Positions 1 through 7,478 of a stretch of 26,887 bases of DNA are shown piece after piece (position 1 is the first letter of the stretch; every line of letters begins with the position of its first letter). The notes under the pieces are model-generated. The model searched no databases and was not told where the DNA came from. It saw nothing but the letters and a program-made list of their open reading frames with translations. Made by a program: the position numbers and the translations under genes. Source of the DNA: JBGSOV01 sp964558715 (GTDB lineage Bacteria; Patescibacteriota; Gracilibacteria; CAIRYL01; GCA-016699755); assembly GCA_964558715.1 (NCBI GenBank), contig CAZLFD010000017.1:1-26887 (forward strand). The letters run 5' to 3'.

Positions 1-1162
<1,162 letters not shown>

Positions 1163-1174
1163 GATGGAGATATA

Positions 1175-1239
1175 GTACATTCACGCTCGTCTGAGCCTGA
1201 GTGTACGAGATTGAGGCAAAACTCTGATTTTTATTAGAG
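1175..1239 (+). other. Structured 16S 3' trailer (two hairpins)
   Basis: Two hairpins follow the mature 16S end. The first pairs 1175-1183 with 1198-1206 (GTACATTCA with TGAGTGTAC, one G-U) and encloses GCTC/GAGC around a GTCT loop. The second pairs 1222-1228 with 1233-1239 (CTCTGAT with ATTAGAG) around TTTT. They could be a processing substrate for the precursor; that role is inferred. No tRNA or 5S is present here. Confidence 0.45.
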
Positions 1240-1288
1240 CTGAGCCTGTTGCTGTTCTCTTTTGTACTGAAGCCTTCAAGGAGGGAGA

Positions 1289-1314
1289 AGTCACGATTGC
1301 ATCGTGGCTTTTTT
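1289..1314 (+). terminator. Rho-independent terminator of the 16S transcript
   Basis: Nine-base-pair stem AGTCACGAT (1289-1297) and ATCGTGGCT (1301-1309) around a TGC loop, running directly into a T tract (1309-1314). The T tract is only on the + strand, so it serves the 16S transcript and not the convergent gene at 1344. It implies the 16S unit ends here without a 23S gene. Confidence 0.8.
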
Positions 1315-1343
1315 CTTGTGACGTAAAACGTACACCTTGCGAC

Positions 1344-2618
1344 TTACTGATATTCGCGCGATTTCTCAGCATATACGCTGATAACGCTCGGCAACGTAAT
1401 GATATCACGCACAATATCGGGAGTGATCATCACATCGAGCGTGACTTTGTGGTCGGCTTCGATTTTTTCTCCGGTACTCGAGATAACGCCACCAATATCG
1501 AGAATCGCAAGTTTGATCTGATCGAGCATCGCCTTGTTTTTAGCATAAAAGATCGCCTTCACCGCGAATGCGGGAACTTTGGTAGAAAGCAGTTTTTCTT
1601 GAACTTTATATTGCGGATGCAAGGGGCCGATCCAACGAATAAAATCGAGGCTTGCCAATTCATTGGCGATTTCAGGTGTCGCCCATACCAGTACACGCCG
1701 GTAATCATTGTCGTCGCCGACGATCACGGCATTTTTTTCAGTAATGATCTCACCCCATTCTTTCTTCGTTTGCGCCACATACTGCATTAAAAAGAGCGTT
1801 GGGGATTCGGGAGTGATCTCAGACTGTAAATCAGGATTGACTTCGGGCAGGCCGGCGAGCGGGTCATCGTAGCCCTCACGCTGAAACAGTTGAAAGGGAT
1901 CTTTTACGGGTGTGAATGCTATCGACTTGCTTAGTTTAGCTGCTTCGCCGGGCTTAAGTTCGAGCCAGTATTCTTTCGGCAGATATTCCGTGATGCGCAC
2001 CGGAAACACCGTATCGCGTATTTTGGCATATTCTTTAGGCGCCATCCGAACCAAGTAAGAATACACCTTCGACGGCTTGGCAGAAACCGTTGGAGCAGGG
2101 GTCGCGTCGAGTTCGGGTAAGGCGGGAATATCGGTCAGCTTGATATCTTCTACAGGCTCTGTGGCAGCAGCTTCCTCGTCGGATGGAGCGTCATGCGTAT
2201 CTTCGGTCGATGTCGACGCTGCATTGCTCGAAACGGTGTTGAGGGGATTATCAGTTTGCTGTATAGTGGCAAGTCGAATCGGTTCTGCAGGCGCATTGAG
2301 TGAAAGTTTTTCGCCATAGGCAAGCCAGATACCCGCTACAAAGATCACAGCGGCGATTGAAGCCGCACCACGCTTGAGATATTTGACTGGCAGAGTGATG
2401 GTGATTTCCGGGTTTTGCTGCTTGATGCGACTTTCTAAGCTGTGTTGCAGTTTCTGAAGGAACTCGGGAGTTGGCGTAAAATTGCCCAACTGGCTCATGG
2501 CAGCGCGAATGGCATGGATTACCGCGGGCGGCAGATCGACTTGCGGATCTTCACCACGCTGCACAGCGATAATCGCCTTTTCGAGTTCTTCGATCGAGAT
2601 GAGTGACTGCTCAGCCAT
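1344..2618 (-). CDS. Membrane-anchored protein with three similar extracellular modules, unknown function
   Basis: 424 residues, not recognised as a named family. Residues 1-80 are a soluble, mostly helical N-terminus; 84-101 form one transmembrane segment; 105-180 are a Ser/Thr/Glu/Pro-rich linker; 184-424 appear to hold three related modules of about 75 residues (roughly 184-240, 273-340, 348-424). Each begins with a hydrophobic strand and a charged helix and ends with a strand-helix-strand ending such as LASLDFIRWIGP. The phrase IRWIGPLHPQYK resembles a motif I associate with the N-terminal regions of secreted subtilisin-like proteases, but no Asp/His/Ser protease domain is present. The cytosolic head plus single membrane span recalls anti-sigma factors, yet no sigma gene is adjacent. 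It is divergent from rplV. A possible promoter is TTTATC-17-TAAAAT (2687-2715, minus strand). No Shine-Dalgarno precedes the ATG. Real gene: very likely; function: unknown. Confidence 0.85.
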   Translation of the reverse strand: MAEQSLISIEELEKAIIAVQRGEDPQVDLPPAVIHAIRAAMSQLGNFTPTPEFLQKLQHSLESRIKQQNPEITITLPVKYLKRGAASIAAVIFVAGIWLAYGEKLSLNAPAEPIRLATIQQTDNPLNTVSSNAASTSTEDTHDAPSDEEAAATEPVEDIKLTDIPALPELDATPAPTVSAKPSKVYSYLVRMAPKEYAKIRDTVFPVRITEYLPKEYWLELKPGEAAKLSKSIAFTPVKDPFQLFQREGYDDPLAGLPEVNPDLQSEITPESPTLFLMQYVAQTKKEWGEIITEKNAVIVGDDNDYRRVLVWATPEIANELASLDFIRWIGPLHPQYKVQEKLLSTKVPAFAVKAIFYAKNKAMLDQIKLAILDIGGVISSTGEKIEADHKVTLDVMITPDIVRDIITLPSVISVYAEKSREYQ

Positions 2619-2735
2619 TTTTGTGTCTGGTAGAAAACTAATGAGAGGAGCTTTCTTCTGCGCTTCTCAGGTGCAATATTCCAATGATTTTATCATAAAA
2701 TTCGAGGAAGATAAAGCACAGATAAAAAAGCTGAT

Positions 2736-2787
2736 TGGCTTGCCCCAAAAAAGCCAGAAAAACGCTTGACGAAAGCGAGTTTTTTTA
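2736..2787 (+). promoter_or_regulatory. Hairpins and possible promoter in the rplV leader
   Basis: TGGCTT (2736-2741) pairs with AAGCCA (2751-2756). A second hairpin, CGCTT (2763-2767) with AAGCG (2773-2777), flanked by AAAAA before and a T tract (2780-2786) after, looks like a terminator or attenuator 31 bases before the rplV start. No plus-strand gene lies upstream that would need terminating, so an attenuator in a ribosomal-protein leader is possible. Alternatively TTGACG (2766-2771) with GAAGAT 18 bases later (2790-2795) could be the promoter itself; the two readings overlap and I cannot separate them. Confidence 0.35.
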
Positions 2788-2817
2788 GGGAAGATGCTCG
2801 GGCACTTTTTAATCGGT

Positions 2818-3228
2818 ATGAAAGCGAGCGTCCGCCACATTCACATTTCTCCTAAAAAAGCCGCCTTGGTTGCAGATCTTGTGCGTGGCAAAAAAACGGA
2901 TGAAGCTTTAGATTTTTTGAAGCTCGCCGATAAAAAGGCTGCCGGTATTATTCATAAAGTCGTCGAATCCGCCGTAGCCAACGCACAAAATAACGACGGC
3001 AAAAGCAAAGACAACCTCGCTATCAGCAAGATCTACGTTACGAAAGCACGCAAAATGCGTCGTGGTATTCCTGCTTCGCGTGGCCGTGTTATGCCTATTT
3101 ACAAACGCTCGTCACACATTTTTGTCGAACTCGGCGAACAAGAGGTTGCGCCTACCAAAGCAGAAAGCCCAAAGGCAGAAAAAGCAGAAGCGAAAACCAC
3201 CGAAAAACCTGCCCAAGCGGCAAAATAA
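2818..3228 (+). CDS. rplV: 50S ribosomal protein L22
   Basis: 136 residues. L22 binds 23S rRNA, and its long beta-hairpin lines the peptide exit tunnel. The start at 2818 gives the family N-terminus (MKASVRHIHISPKKAALVADL); an upstream in-frame ATG at 2794 would add eight residues that do not belong. The tunnel-loop region (MRRGIPASRGRVMPIYKRSSHI, about residues 81-102) is recognisable. After the domain end near residue 112 comes a 25-residue Lys/Ala/Glu/Pro-rich tail, longer than the usual 110-residue protein. rpsC follows after 22 bases, the usual L22-S3 order, but rpsS is not upstream and rplP-rpmC are not downstream. No Shine-Dalgarno precedes the start. Confidence 0.95.
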   Translation: MKASVRHIHISPKKAALVADLVRGKKTDEALDFLKLADKKAAGIIHKVVESAVANAQNNDGKSKDNLAISKIYVTKARKMRRGIPASRGRVMPIYKRSSHIFVELGEQEVAPTKAESPKAEKAEAKTTEKPAQAAK

Positions 3229-3250
3229 TTTCTTCTTTTCATCTCGTCCC

Positions 3251-3919
3251 ATGGGACAAAAAGTCAATCCTACCGATATTCGCCTCAGCATCATCAATAC
3301 ATGGCCTAGCCGCTGGTTTGCGCTTGGGCGCGGGTTTCAAAAAAACCTAATGGAAGACATTGCCATTCGCAATTATCTCGAAAGCAAGCTGGTAGATGCC
3401 GGTGTATCGCAGGTTGAAATCGAACGCAGCAGCTCGCAGACAAGCGTGATCATCTTTTCGAGCAAACCTGGTGTAATCATCGGGCGCAGCGGAACGGCAA
3501 TCGAAGATCTAAAGAAAGACCTCAAACTTAAGTTCAATACCAATTTCGACGTCAATATCCGCGAGCTCAAAAATCCCGATACCGATGCTGCCATCTTGGC
3601 TGATTCCGTTGCGCAGCAGATATCACGTCGCATCGCCTTTCGCCGTGCTGCCAAATCTGCCGTACGCAAAGGTATGGAAGGGGGCGCTAAAGGAGTGAAA
3701 GTAGAAGTCAGTGGCCGCCTGAACGGAGCAGAAATCAGCCGCCGCGAGTTCTTTTTGGAAGGTAAGATTCCTCTGCAAACCTTCCGTGCCGATATTTCGT
3801 ATGCCAGCAAACGCGCCGAAACCACCTATGGCACGATTGGCGTAAAGGTTTGGGTCTTTCGTGGTGAAGTTTTTCGTGATCGCGTGACTAAAAAGTTAGA
3901 AGAAGTACCGACCGCGTAA
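3251..3919 (+). CDS. rpsC: 30S ribosomal protein S3
   Basis: 222 residues. S3 sits in the head of the small subunit at the mRNA entry. The start at 3251 gives the family N-terminus MGQKVNPTDIRL; the frame is open upstream through rplV, but that part is a shadow. A type II KH domain carries the GxxG loop as GVIIGRSG (about residues 76-83), and the C-terminal domain contains AEISRREFFLEGKIPLQT and TYGTIGVKVWVFRGEVF. The start is preceded by a pyrimidine-rich stretch (TTTCTTCTTTTCATCTCGTCCC) with no Shine-Dalgarno. It is co-transcribed with rplV and ends at a strong terminator, so the L16/L29 genes that normally follow are elsewhere. Confidence 0.96.
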   Translation: MGQKVNPTDIRLSIINTWPSRWFALGRGFQKNLMEDIAIRNYLESKLVDAGVSQVEIERSSSQTSVIIFSSKPGVIIGRSGTAIEDLKKDLKLKFNTNFDVNIRELKNPDTDAAILADSVAQQISRRIAFRRAAKSAVRKGMEGGAKGVKVEVSGRLNGAEISRREFFLEGKIPLQTFRADISYASKRAETTYGTIGVKVWVFRGEVFRDRVTKKLEEVPTA

Positions 3920-3940
3920 GAATTTTTTTGAAGAGAAGGC

Positions 3941-3973
3941 AAAAAACCGCAGTAGATCTACTGCGGTTTTTTT
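3941..3973. terminator. Bidirectional rho-independent terminator after rpsC
   Basis: Near-perfect palindrome: AAAAAACCGCAGTAGA (3941-3956) followed by its complement TCTACTGCGGTTTTTTT (3957-3973). There is a GC-rich stem with A tract before and T tract after, so it can work in both directions. It closes the rplV-rpsC transcript. Confidence 0.92.
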
Positions 3974-3984
3974 AGTGAAACAAT

Positions 3985-4014
3985 TTGGCATCTCTTTACG
4001 TATTACTTTATAGT
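3985..4014 (+). promoter_or_regulatory. Promoter of the 4049 secreted-protein gene
   Basis: TTGGCA (3985-3990), 18-base spacer, TATAGT (4009-4014). A start about seven bases downstream gives a leader near 28 bases, ending in a pyrimidine-rich stretch before the ATG and without Shine-Dalgarno. Confidence 0.6.
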
Positions 4015-4048
4015 TGCGCCACTCTCGAATTTGCTATTTTTCTTCACC

Positions 4049-5695
4049 ATGAAAAAGTACTTTGTAGCCTTTTGCGCTCTTTTTGTGGCTTTGCCACTTG
4101 CCGTTGCCGCATCTGGCGAAACAGTAGTAGATACACTTTCAGGTGAAAAAGCAGGCGGCAGATATGTTGTTGCCCCTACCGAAACGGTGACCATTGCCAC
4201 TTCGCTGCCCGAAGGAACCGATGCGCGCTTTGTCTTTAAGATTCCGGCATTTTTATCTGGCGGTATGGCGCCAGAGCTACCCGGCGAATGCTCTATTATT
4301 CGTAGGCTTGATGTTCCGGCACTTATCATCTGTCTGGGTGTGAACGGGAAGATGGGATTCTCATATTCTGGAGAAGTCGCTGAAACGGGCAATACGAAAG
4401 GTTTTGTAGCAGCACGCGGATATTTGGTCGATGGCACGCGTTGGAATCACTTTACTCCTCTCGATTTCGTTGTCGAAGAAGCTGCTGTCACGAGTCCGAC
4501 TCCGGTGCCAGAATCAGAAGATGGAAATGAATCTGAAACAGATGTTGAACAAAGTGACGAAGACGAGGAAGCAGAGTCAACTCCGACACCGGCTGAGATT
4601 CCGGAAGATGTGTCTGCACTCGACAACCCAAATGATATTCCCACGCATGCGCGCACATTGAGTGACCCAGATTCGAAGATCATCCTCGATGATACAGAGG
4701 GCAACATCATCGCCGTTGCCCATTTCGATGCTCAGATCGAGCCGGTAATCATTGAAAAGCTCACTGTAGAACTACAAGGCGTGAATACCGCTGGGCTGTA
4801 CGGCGATACCGATAACGACATCGATATGGTAAATGCGGTTTCTCTGTTTTACCAAAACGGTGATCCAGTGCTTAAAAAAGACGGTTTCGTCGCGAAAACA
4901 GAAGCAATCGGAAACAATGGCAAAGCAACTTTAGACAATCTCAACATCGCCTTTCCCGAGGGCGGAGAGCGACTGTATATTGCTATTGAAACGCATGAAA
5001 TGCTCGAAGGTTACAGCGGCGCAGCACTCAAAGCTGAATTTTCATTTGATAACGACGAAACGACGATCCGTGGCTTTTGGAGCAAGAACAGGTTCGACGA
5101 AGAGATCCTCAACGGCGGTGACACCAAATCACCAACCGTATATATCTTTGCCAACAAAATTGTCGCAGAAGAATCTGAAGGTGGTACTGAATTTTTGAAG
5201 ACGGGAGACAACGACGTTCTGCCGTTTCGTTTGAATGTCATCGATGATGATGAAGCATGCTTAAAAGAGGTAACAGTAAATATCTCTACCAACTCGGGGG
5301 GGGAAGGCTTTCGCGTAACCACATTACGCCTACGCCGTGGAGCCGACATCATCGCATCACGCTCTGGTGGCGATCTGACTGGCTCGAACAGGCTTGTTGT
5401 CGGGCAATGTATTGGCGGCGATGTATGTGATGCCGATGAAGATGAAGGCAGCCCGCTTTTCGCGGAAACCGAATTTATGATTGAGGCGATCGTCGTACCC
5501 GATGATCAAGACGAAGGCCTAGAAGATGCCAACCTATCTGCCCAGATTGTCATCAACAGTAGCACGCCAGGGAACGACGACATCGTCTGGCAAGACTACG
5601 GCAGCGATGGCGATGATGGTGTCGATATCGATTGGATCGACCTGGGCAGCGACAGCTCGCTAACTCGGCTAGAACGAACAATCAGCACACCCTAG
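4049..5695 (+). CDS. Secreted acidic protein of unknown function
   Basis: 548 residues. The ATG at 4049 starts a clean signal peptide (MKKYFVAFCALFVALPLAVA, cut probably after ...AVAA); a TTG at 4031 in frame would only lengthen it. Residues about 25-145 form a first beta-rich domain. About 150-195 is a Pro/Thr/Glu/Asp linker (TSPTPVPESEDG, STPTPAEIPED). About 200-525 hold further beta-rich sequence with many Asp/Asn/Gly turns (YGDTDNDID, DNDE, DVCDADEDEG), like calcium-binding or surface adhesin modules. Cysteines occur in pairs (GECSI..LIICLG; EACL..GQCIGGDVC), compatible with disulfides outside the membrane. There is no SLH domain and no C-terminal membrane anchor. A run of eight G (5296-5303) inside the frame is unusual for this genome. 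It has its own promoter and is convergent with cutA. I do not recognise a family. Confidence 0.85.
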   Translation: MKKYFVAFCALFVALPLAVAASGETVVDTLSGEKAGGRYVVAPTETVTIATSLPEGTDARFVFKIPAFLSGGMAPELPGECSIIRRLDVPALIICLGVNGKMGFSYSGEVAETGNTKGFVAARGYLVDGTRWNHFTPLDFVVEEAAVTSPTPVPESEDGNESETDVEQSDEDEEAESTPTPAEIPEDVSALDNPNDIPTHARTLSDPDSKIILDDTEGNIIAVAHFDAQIEPVIIEKLTVELQGVNTAGLYGDTDNDIDMVNAVSLFYQNGDPVLKKDGFVAKTEAIGNNGKATLDNLNIAFPEGGERLYIAIETHEMLEGYSGAALKAEFSFDNDETTIRGFWSKNRFDEEILNGGDTKSPTVYIFANKIVAEESEGGTEFLKTGDNDVLPFRLNVIDDDEACLKEVTVNISTNSGGEGFRVTTLRLRRGADIIASRSGGDLTGSNRLVVGQCIGGDVCDADEDEGSPLFAETEFMIEAIVVPDDQDEGLEDANLSAQIVINSSTPGNDDIVWQDYGSDGDDGVDIDWIDLGSDSSLTRLERTISTP

Positions 5696-5900
5696 AAAAG
5701 CAAGGAATAAGTCGCTTGGAATAAGGAGTTCACCTTACTCCCTCCATTTGCGTCACTACTGTAAAAGGTGTGATTCCAGCGGGGAAACAGGGGCCTAGTA
5801 TTAATGGGAGGAATGAAAACAATCTTACCATTGCGAGATTTCTGTTTCCACTCCAAAATCGCACCCATAAGCTGAGATGACCTCATTTGAGTTTTTTTGC
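5696..5900. other. Convergent intergenic region without a supported gene
   Basis: 205 bases between the ends of the 4049 gene and cutA. GGAGT/ACTCC (around 5726-5741) can form a short hairpin. A T tract at 5892-5898 follows only a weak stem, so any terminator here is poor. A minus-strand open frame continues across the region but has codon content unlike its neighbours. Confidence 0.4.
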
Positions 5901-6230
5901 TTATCGCGTGCGACTTAAAACTTGATTCATCCAACCCAAATACTCTTCCGACCCGCCTTCGATCGGCACTCGGATGATTTCTGGCGTTTCGTACGGATGA
6001 TGCTCTAAAAGTAGTTTTTCGAGCTGTGAATACAGGTCGGCCTTTGTTTTGATTAAAAGGAGAAATTCCGCTTCATCTTGCGTCTCTCCCTGCCACACAT
6101 ACACACTACTAATGGGATGAATCTGAACACAAGCCGCCAACTTCTCATGTACCAACTGTTGTGCAAGCATGCGAGCTTCTGCATCACTGCCGACGGTCGT
6201 TTGGATAATACAGTAATCCGTCTGAATCAT
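5901..6230 (-). CDS. cutA: CutA1 family divalent-cation tolerance protein
   Basis: 109 residues, the usual family length; CutA forms cytosolic trimers of ferredoxin-like folds and has been linked to copper and other divalent-metal tolerance, although its biochemical role is unsettled. Family features: N-terminal strand YCIIQTTVGSDAEA, the LAACVQIHPISSVYVWQGE segment, LLIKTKADL, and the HHPYETPEIIRVPI signature (about residues 78-91). The start at 6230 is chosen because it matches the family N-terminus and because its ATG overlaps the permease stop (ATGA, 6227-6230), implying translational coupling. A longer frame to 6314 would lie inside the permease. The pairing with a permease carrying a His/Cys-rich tail supports a metal-handling operon. 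Confidence 0.93.
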   Translation of the reverse strand: MIQTDYCIIQTTVGSDAEARMLAQQLVHEKLAACVQIHPISSVYVWQGETQDEAEFLLLIKTKADLYSQLEKLLLEHHPYETPEIIRVPIEGGSEEYLGWMNQVLSRTR

Positions 6231-7360
6231 GTGGTAGCAAAATGATTCATTATCAGCGCCAAAAATATTACTTGCGGCATCGTCACGAGTGGTAAAAAAA
6301 GCGCGATCTTCCAACGTCCAGTGGTATCTTTGATCGACATGATCTCAGTGTAATCAGTCGCTACTCCCGCCATCAAAAAAGCGAATGAATTTCCCGGCGC
6401 TTTTGCGCGGGTCATGATATCGGCAGCAATAGGAGTGGAACCTTCACTGCAGACTTCGAGGATGGTGGCGAAGACAACCGTCATCCCCAGCCCGATCAGC
6501 GTGGGTCCGAAGATCTCGTGAAACAGGTGCTCGGGTACAAATGTCCGCAGCAGGCTGGCTAGAATGGTACCAAACAGTATCCAACGCAGCACCATCTGCG
6601 ACCCACTCCACCCCTCACGCAAAAACCGCCAAAAAAAGCCGTCTTTAAATGAAAATTCAGAAAATTGCTTCCTCGCTTCAGGCCAAAAATGGAACTCTTT
6701 CGGTAGCTCGAATGAATTGGGATTTCGCGGCAATGTGCCATTACTGACCAACCTTTCAAAAAGAAACCCCGAGATCACCGCAATCACGGCAGAAAAAATG
6801 ATAAAAAGAAGTGTCCACTTAAGACCGATCAAAGCCCATAAAATAAACGTGAGCGAAAGCGAATTCCATGGGCTGGCGATAAGAAACGCCATCACTTGTC
6901 CGAGCGATGCTCCGCGCCGATACAGCTGCATTCCTACCATCAGGATGCCATGAGAACACATGTCGAGTAGTAATCCACCTGCAGTAGCACGAAAAATACC
7001 CGAGGCAGTACCAGCCTTACCAAGAAAAGAAATCAGAAATTCTCGTGGAATATTCCCAATCAAGCCGACAAAGAAGAAGCCGAGCAATAACCCCCACCAC
7101 ATGCGGCTGAGCAAGTCGATAACTCCACTCACAAAGCTCCATACGTACGGCTGCATCGCCAAGTGCAAGCCAAAAAAGTGATACCAAAACAGGCACACAG
7201 CAATGATGATACTACTGCCCCAAAGAATAAAATCTGGTCGGCTTTTTTTCGACGGTGGATTGCAGCAGCTCATTTCTTCGCTACTTGCTTTATGCGCATG
7301 GCATGCTTCTTGCGCCTTTTCAACGCGGCCAGAAGAACAATCGTGCTTTTCATGTTCCAT
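6227..7360 (-). CDS. Permease of the UPF0718/ArsP (YraQ-like) family with a His/Cys-rich N-terminal tail
   Basis: 377 residues. The family (PF03773) includes organoarsenical exporters, but most members have no known substrate. The two inverted halves each carry a Cys motif in a membrane helix: DMCSHG (133-138) and EVCSEGS (302-308). These are followed by the characteristic ASPWNS and GVATDYTEIM stretches. About eight hydrophobic segments lie between 43 and 377. The cytosolic N-terminus has H3, H6, C8, C20, H21, H23, C32 and C33, looking like a soft-metal-binding tail. ATG at 7360 is preferred because further upstream the frame runs into the promoter (GATAAT 7385-7390). It is first in a two-gene unit with cutA (4-base overlap). 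Substrate unknown: metal, metalloid or organometal is inference. Confidence 0.87.
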   Translation of the reverse strand: MEHEKHDCSSGRVEKAQEACHAHKASSEEMSCCNPPSKKSRPDFILWGSSIIIAVCLFWYHFFGLHLAMQPYVWSFVSGVIDLLSRMWWGLLLGFFFVGLIGNIPREFLISFLGKAGTASGIFRATAGGLLLDMCSHGILMVGMQLYRRGASLGQVMAFLIASPWNSLSLTFILWALIGLKWTLLFIIFSAVIAVISGFLFERLVSNGTLPRNPNSFELPKEFHFWPEARKQFSEFSFKDGFFWRFLREGWSGSQMVLRWILFGTILASLLRTFVPEHLFHEIFGPTLIGLGMTVVFATILEVCSEGSTPIAADIMTRAKAPGNSFAFLMAGVATDYTEIMSIKDTTGRWKIALFLPLVTMPQVIFLALIMNHFATT

Positions 7361-7384
7361 GATGATAAAAAACCACCGTGAGTG

Positions 7385-7413
7385 ATTATCGCATAAAACC
7401 GAAATTTGTTGAA
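7385..7413 (-). promoter_or_regulatory. Promoter of the permease-cutA operon
   Basis: On the minus strand TTCAAC (7413-7408), 17-base spacer, GATAAT (7390-7385). The expected leader is about 20 bases before the ATG at 7360. Confidence 0.5.
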
Positions 7414-7428
7414 GCAAAGCCGCGCAAC

Positions 7429-7457
7429 TTGCTTTTTAAATGATGAAAGCGCAAAAT
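7429..7457 (+). promoter_or_regulatory. Possible promoter of the SLH/beta-propeller gene
   Basis: TTGCTT (7429-7434), 17-base spacer, CAAAAT (7452-7457), placing transcription start about 15 bases before the ATG at 7479. This favours 7479 over the upstream ATG at 7440, which would lie inside the promoter. The match to consensus is moderate. Confidence 0.35.
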
Positions 7458-7478
7458 CAGCCTGATTTTTTTATCTTC

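Noticed and set aside
1163..1288. tRNA or 5S gene in the 16S trailer
   Set aside because: The hairpins do not make a cloverleaf and no GGTTCRA-type T-loop is present.
1344..2618. Anti-sigma factor
   Set aside because: The head-membrane-tail layout is similar, but there is no adjacent sigma gene and no zinc-binding anti-sigma motif (HxxxCxxC).
5813..5875. GGGAGGA followed by ATG and a 20-codon frame on the + strand
   Set aside because: The Shine-Dalgarno-like stretch is only one base from the ATG, too close to work, and the peptide has no features.
5882..5898. Terminator for the 4049 gene at the T tract
   Set aside because: The T tract is good but the stem before it (CTCA/TGAG) leaves a two-base loop, which cannot form.
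5692..5934. Minus-strand 80-codon frame after cutA
   Set aside because: It starts inside cutA, has no recognisable domain, no start signal and a codon pattern unlike neighbours. It may be a degenerate remnant, but I cannot support it as a gene.
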